Below the pieces are notes generated by a model. That model did not search any database. It was given only the letters and a program-made list of their open reading frames with translations, and had not been told where the DNA came from. The position numbers and the translations under genes were made by a program. A stretch of DNA of 64,000 nucleotides, from contig CAKUTI010000001.1 in the NCBI GenBank assembly GCA_934691925.1, positions 1-64,000 of the forward strand, read 5' to 3'. This document shows, piece by piece, positions 61,781-64,000 of the stretch; position 1 is the first letter of the stretch; each line of letters opens with the position of its first letter. The DNA comes from an uncultured Treponema sp. (lineage in GTDB: Bacteria; Spirochaetota; Spirochaetia; Treponematales; Treponemataceae).

Positions 61781-62881
61781 CTAAGCTCTTTTCCAGAACA
61801 TTTTGTTGTCTTTTATCTCGTATGTGATTTTCCCGTTTTCGTAAAGTCCTGCGAGATAAGAGCGCAGAGTGCTTCCAATCAGACAGTACTGGCTGACTTT
61901 CAGCGGAATCGAGTTTCTGTCGGCGACCGCCTTTAAGATTTCCTCGTGCGTTTTCGGAGTTTTCAGCTCGTCAAGAATCATATCTTCCGTTTCAAGAATC
62001 GCAATCAGGTTAAGCTCGGCAATTCCCTCGATTTCCTCGACAATTTCTCCGTGGCCTGGAACGTACCAGTCCGCCTCGATTTCAGAAAGTTTATGGAGGG
62101 AATCTTTTGTGCCGTTTTCGTTTAAGAGATATTGAATCCAGAATTTTTTGATTGCGGTTTTTCCAGTGAAAGCGTCTCCTCCGAAGAAGATTTTTTTGCC
62201 GTCAGTGTCTGTGAACAAGAATCCTGTCTGGTCAACGTAGTGGCCTGCGAGCGGAATTATTTCAAGAGTGATATTTTTTTCGCTCTGATTTTCATCTTGC
62301 GGATTTTGATTTGAACCGCTTTTTCTTGCTTGAATTTTTGATTCTGTTTTTTCAATTGACTTTTCAACTTGTTGCGGATTTTGAACTTTTTTGCATTTTG
62401 AAGTCGGCTGGAAAAACTGTTGTAAACCCGGTTGCAAAACCGGAATTTTGATTATGTCTCCGCCTGAAAAAGTTTTTGTCACGTGGCAGGGGCGGGCGAG
62501 CAGAAATTTTGAGCGGATGTCGTGAATCGGGGTGCCGCCCCAGATAAGCTGCGTTTCAATGCTCGGATATTCCATCAGCGACGCGCTTCCTTTTGAGGCC
62601 CACACTTCGCAGCCTGTTTTTTCCACGAGAATCGCGTTTCCGCCGCAGTGGTCGGCGTGCGCATGCGTGTTTATAACGGCTTTTAATGTGTCTTCCGGGA
62701 AATTTTCTTTTATAAAGTCAAGAATCTTAAGTCCGCTCGTGTCGTCGTTTCCTGAGTCAACGAGATAAATGTCGCTTGTGCCTGCCGCGTTTTTCGCGCG
62801 GATAAATCCTGTGTTTGTCGGCATTTTCAGATAAGAGATATTTTCGCTCAGGTTCACGAGCTGGCTTTCAATAATTGACAT
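61781..62881 (-). CDS. Metallo-beta-lactamase-fold hydrolase
   Basis: 366 residues. Metal motif THAHADHCGG (the HxHxDH pattern), with further ligands in LAGHYVDQTGFLF, FFGGDAFTG and VPGHGE. A C-terminal winged-helix-like region follows. This layout is seen in glyoxalase II-like and MBL-fold hydrolases of unknown substrate. A 45-residue Q/K/E/N-rich stretch (about 165-212) interrupts the fold and is probably a disordered loop. No signal peptide, so cytoplasmic. Confidence 0.85.
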   Translation of the reverse strand: MSIIESQLVNLSENISYLKMPTNTGFIRAKNAAGTSDIYLVDSGNDDTSGLKILDFIKENFPEDTLKAVINTHAHADHCGGNAILVEKTGCEVWASKGSASLMEYPSIETQLIWGGTPIHDIRSKFLLARPCHVTKTFSGGDIIKIPVLQPGLQQFFQPTSKCKKVQNPQQVEKSIEKTESKIQARKSGSNQNPQDENQSEKNITLEIIPLAGHYVDQTGFLFTDTDGKKIFFGGDAFTGKTAIKKFWIQYLLNENGTKDSLHKLSEIEADWYVPGHGEIVEEIEGIAELNLIAILETEDMILDELKTPKTHEEILKAVADRNSIPLKVSQYCLIGSTLRSYLAGLYENGKITYEIKDNKMFWKRA

Positions 62882-62941
62882 TTTCTGCTTCCTTTTTCAT
62901 AGCGATTTCAAAACGAATCTCACGCTGCTTTCAAGCTGTTT

Positions 62942-64000
62942 TCACATCGAGCGTCTTATGTCGGTTATAATCATCTGCGGAGTTTCAACGCCGTTGTAAG
63001 TGTTGCGGCAGATTTTGTAGACCACATCGACGAGGTCGCCTTTGTCAAAGTCGCGGTGAAGATATTCCGCGCCTCCCCAGAGCATAGCCGGCCATTTTGT
63101 CTTTCCGCAGTCAAACGTGAGCTTTAGATGCTGGCGTTCGGTTTTTCCGAGAATAATCGCGTCTGCAATCCTCAGATTCCGGCTTACAAAAGTAAGCTCG
63201 GGGTTTTCTTCTCCGTAAGGCTCGAATTCGTCAACAACAGAAAGAAGATTCGGCTTTAGATAATCTGGCGGAAGCTCCGCATCAATTTCAATCAGCTCTG
63301 AGTCGGAGCCTGCAAGCTCGATTTCCGGGGCGAATCTTTCAAGATTTGAAAGAAATTCGCCAAGACGCTCTTTTTTGAAGCTGAATCCTGCCGCGTAAGC
63401 ATGTCCGCCGTAGCTTATGAAAAGGTCTGCCATCTTGTCCAAAAGAGAGAGGACTTTAAAGCCGCGGCAGCTTCGCATTGAGCCGATTGCATTGTCGTCA
63501 ACGTAAGTTATCGCCATTGACGGAACATCGTAAGTTGCGACGAGCTTTCCTGCGATTGTTCCTGAAACGCCTCTGTTTATTCTCTCGTCGATTACGACGC
63601 AGAGTTTTTCTCCGTATTTTTCAATGCTTTTCTTTGCCGTCTCAATCGCGTAGTTCCAGCCTTCGTTTCCGAGCTGCTTTCTGGTATTGTTCATCGCGAT
63701 TATTTTCTGCGCGATTTTCATTCTTTTTTCCGCATCTTTTTCAAGAAAAAGCTCCACGCCGATTTCAGGCTGGCCGAGCCTTCCTGTCGCGTTAAGCGCG
63801 GGATTTATGTTCCAGGACAAATCCGTGGCGTTCACTCTTTTTCCAAGAAGACTTTGAAGCGAGAGAAGCTCTTTAAGCCCTGAGCGGGCATGCCCGGCGT
63901 TTATCGAGGCGATTCCGTTCCTTATAAAGACGCGGTTCTCGTTCTTGAGCGGCATAATATCCGCCAGAGCCGCGAGAGCCACAAGCTGCAGGTCGTTTTC
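62942..64000 (-). CDS. recJ: Single-stranded-DNA exonuclease RecJ, partial (5' part outside window)
   Basis: 5'-3' exonuclease on single-stranded DNA in repair and recombination. The visible C-terminal 352 or so residues open with NDLQLVALAALADIMPLKNENR, a family signature that continues across the window edge. They include the DHHA1 part with ERINRGVSGTIAGKL and SYGGHAYAAGFSF, and the OB-fold (LKLTFDCGKTKWPAMLWG). A GTG at 63982 could be mistaken for the start, but the reading frame and homology run on to 64000. The N-terminal DHH motifs lie outside. Confidence 0.9.
   Translation of the reverse strand, partial: ENDLQLVALAALADIMPLKNENRVFIRNGIASINAGHARSGLKELLSLQSLLGKRVNATDLSWNINPALNATGRLGQPEIGVELFLEKDAEKRMKIAQKIIAMNNTRKQLGNEGWNYAIETAKKSIEKYGEKLCVVIDERINRGVSGTIAGKLVATYDVPSMAITYVDDNAIGSMRSCRGFKVLSLLDKMADLFISYGGHAYAAGFSFKKERLGEFLSNLERFAPEIELAGSDSELIEIDAELPPDYLKPNLLSVVDEFEPYGEENPELTFVSRNLRIADAIILGKTERQHLKLTFDCGKTKWPAMLWGGAEYLHRDFDKGDLVDVVYKICRNTYNGVETPQMIITDIRRSM

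Noticed and set aside
63000..63982. recJ as a complete short gene starting at GTG 63982
   Set aside because: The frame and the RecJ signature continue upstream to the window edge, and the DHH catalytic motifs are missing, so it is a partial gene.

Overview
The window is spirochaete DNA, most probably from a Treponema species other than the syphilis group. The strongest pointers are a cytidylate kinase fused to ribosomal protein S1, a GreA with a very long helical-repeat N-terminus, the periplasmic-flagellum genes flbB-fliK-flgD-flgE (with the spirochaete hook cross-link residues), a eukaryotic-type hexokinase, many TPR and SPOR envelope proteins, and T-rich intergenic DNA with dispersed repeats. 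No phage, insertion sequence, rRNA or classical CRISPR array was found. There is one tRNA gene (Arg, anticodon TCT). Layout: 1-582 is gene-free decayed repeat DNA. 653-4482 holds greA and a TPR gene (both -). 4933-9013 is a run of rpe, two secreted or TPR proteins and a membrane TPR protein. 9235-17869 carries recA, folK, scpA, scpB, rluB, cmk-rpsA, a GAF/sigma-54 activator and a TPR membrane protein. 17922-23781 has a lipoprotein, a UvrD/PcrA helicase, a uracil permease and a GH18 protein. 23940-25273 has tRNA-Arg and a small XRE regulator between two short-period motif arrays. 25274-29518 has hexokinase and a large metallopeptidase-like envelope protein. 29592-33814 is the flagellar hook cluster. 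34120-40261 has a radical SAM protein, secA (-), a transglutaminase-like protein (-) and an RluA-family synthase, then a palindrome array. 40845-46945 has a periplasmic protein, a SPOR protein, ruvA, ruvB and queA. 47242-53842 (-) is a run of a sugar dehydratase-like protein, a DegT aminotransferase and three xanthine-dehydrogenase-like subunits. 54077-60771 has rpsD, a class A PBP (-), a PEGA-like protein (-), a LysM/M23 peptidase (-), a membrane protein (-) and a 57-residue ferredoxin (-). 60963-64000 has deoC, a metallo-beta-lactamase-fold protein (-) and the 3' part of recJ (-). Themes: replication, repair and segregation (recA, scpAB, pcrA, ruvAB, recJ); translation and RNA modification (rpsA, rpsD, rluB, an RluA family member, queA); envelope and motility (hook genes, PBP1A, M23, SPOR, secA); and sugar use (hexokinase, rpe, deoC, GH18). 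Two signals stand out. First, the XRE regulator has a 17-bp dyad centred on its own -10 box, and nine copies of the same half-site follow its 3' end at about 23-bp steps; three further phased motif arrays with other cores lie in other intergenic gaps. Second, about ten genes have a -10 hexamer placed so that transcription would start at, or within a few bases of, the start codon, which suggests common leaderless translation. A three-subunit molybdenum-hydroxylase-like set that has lost the residues expected to hold or use the molybdenum cofactor is a third point of interest.
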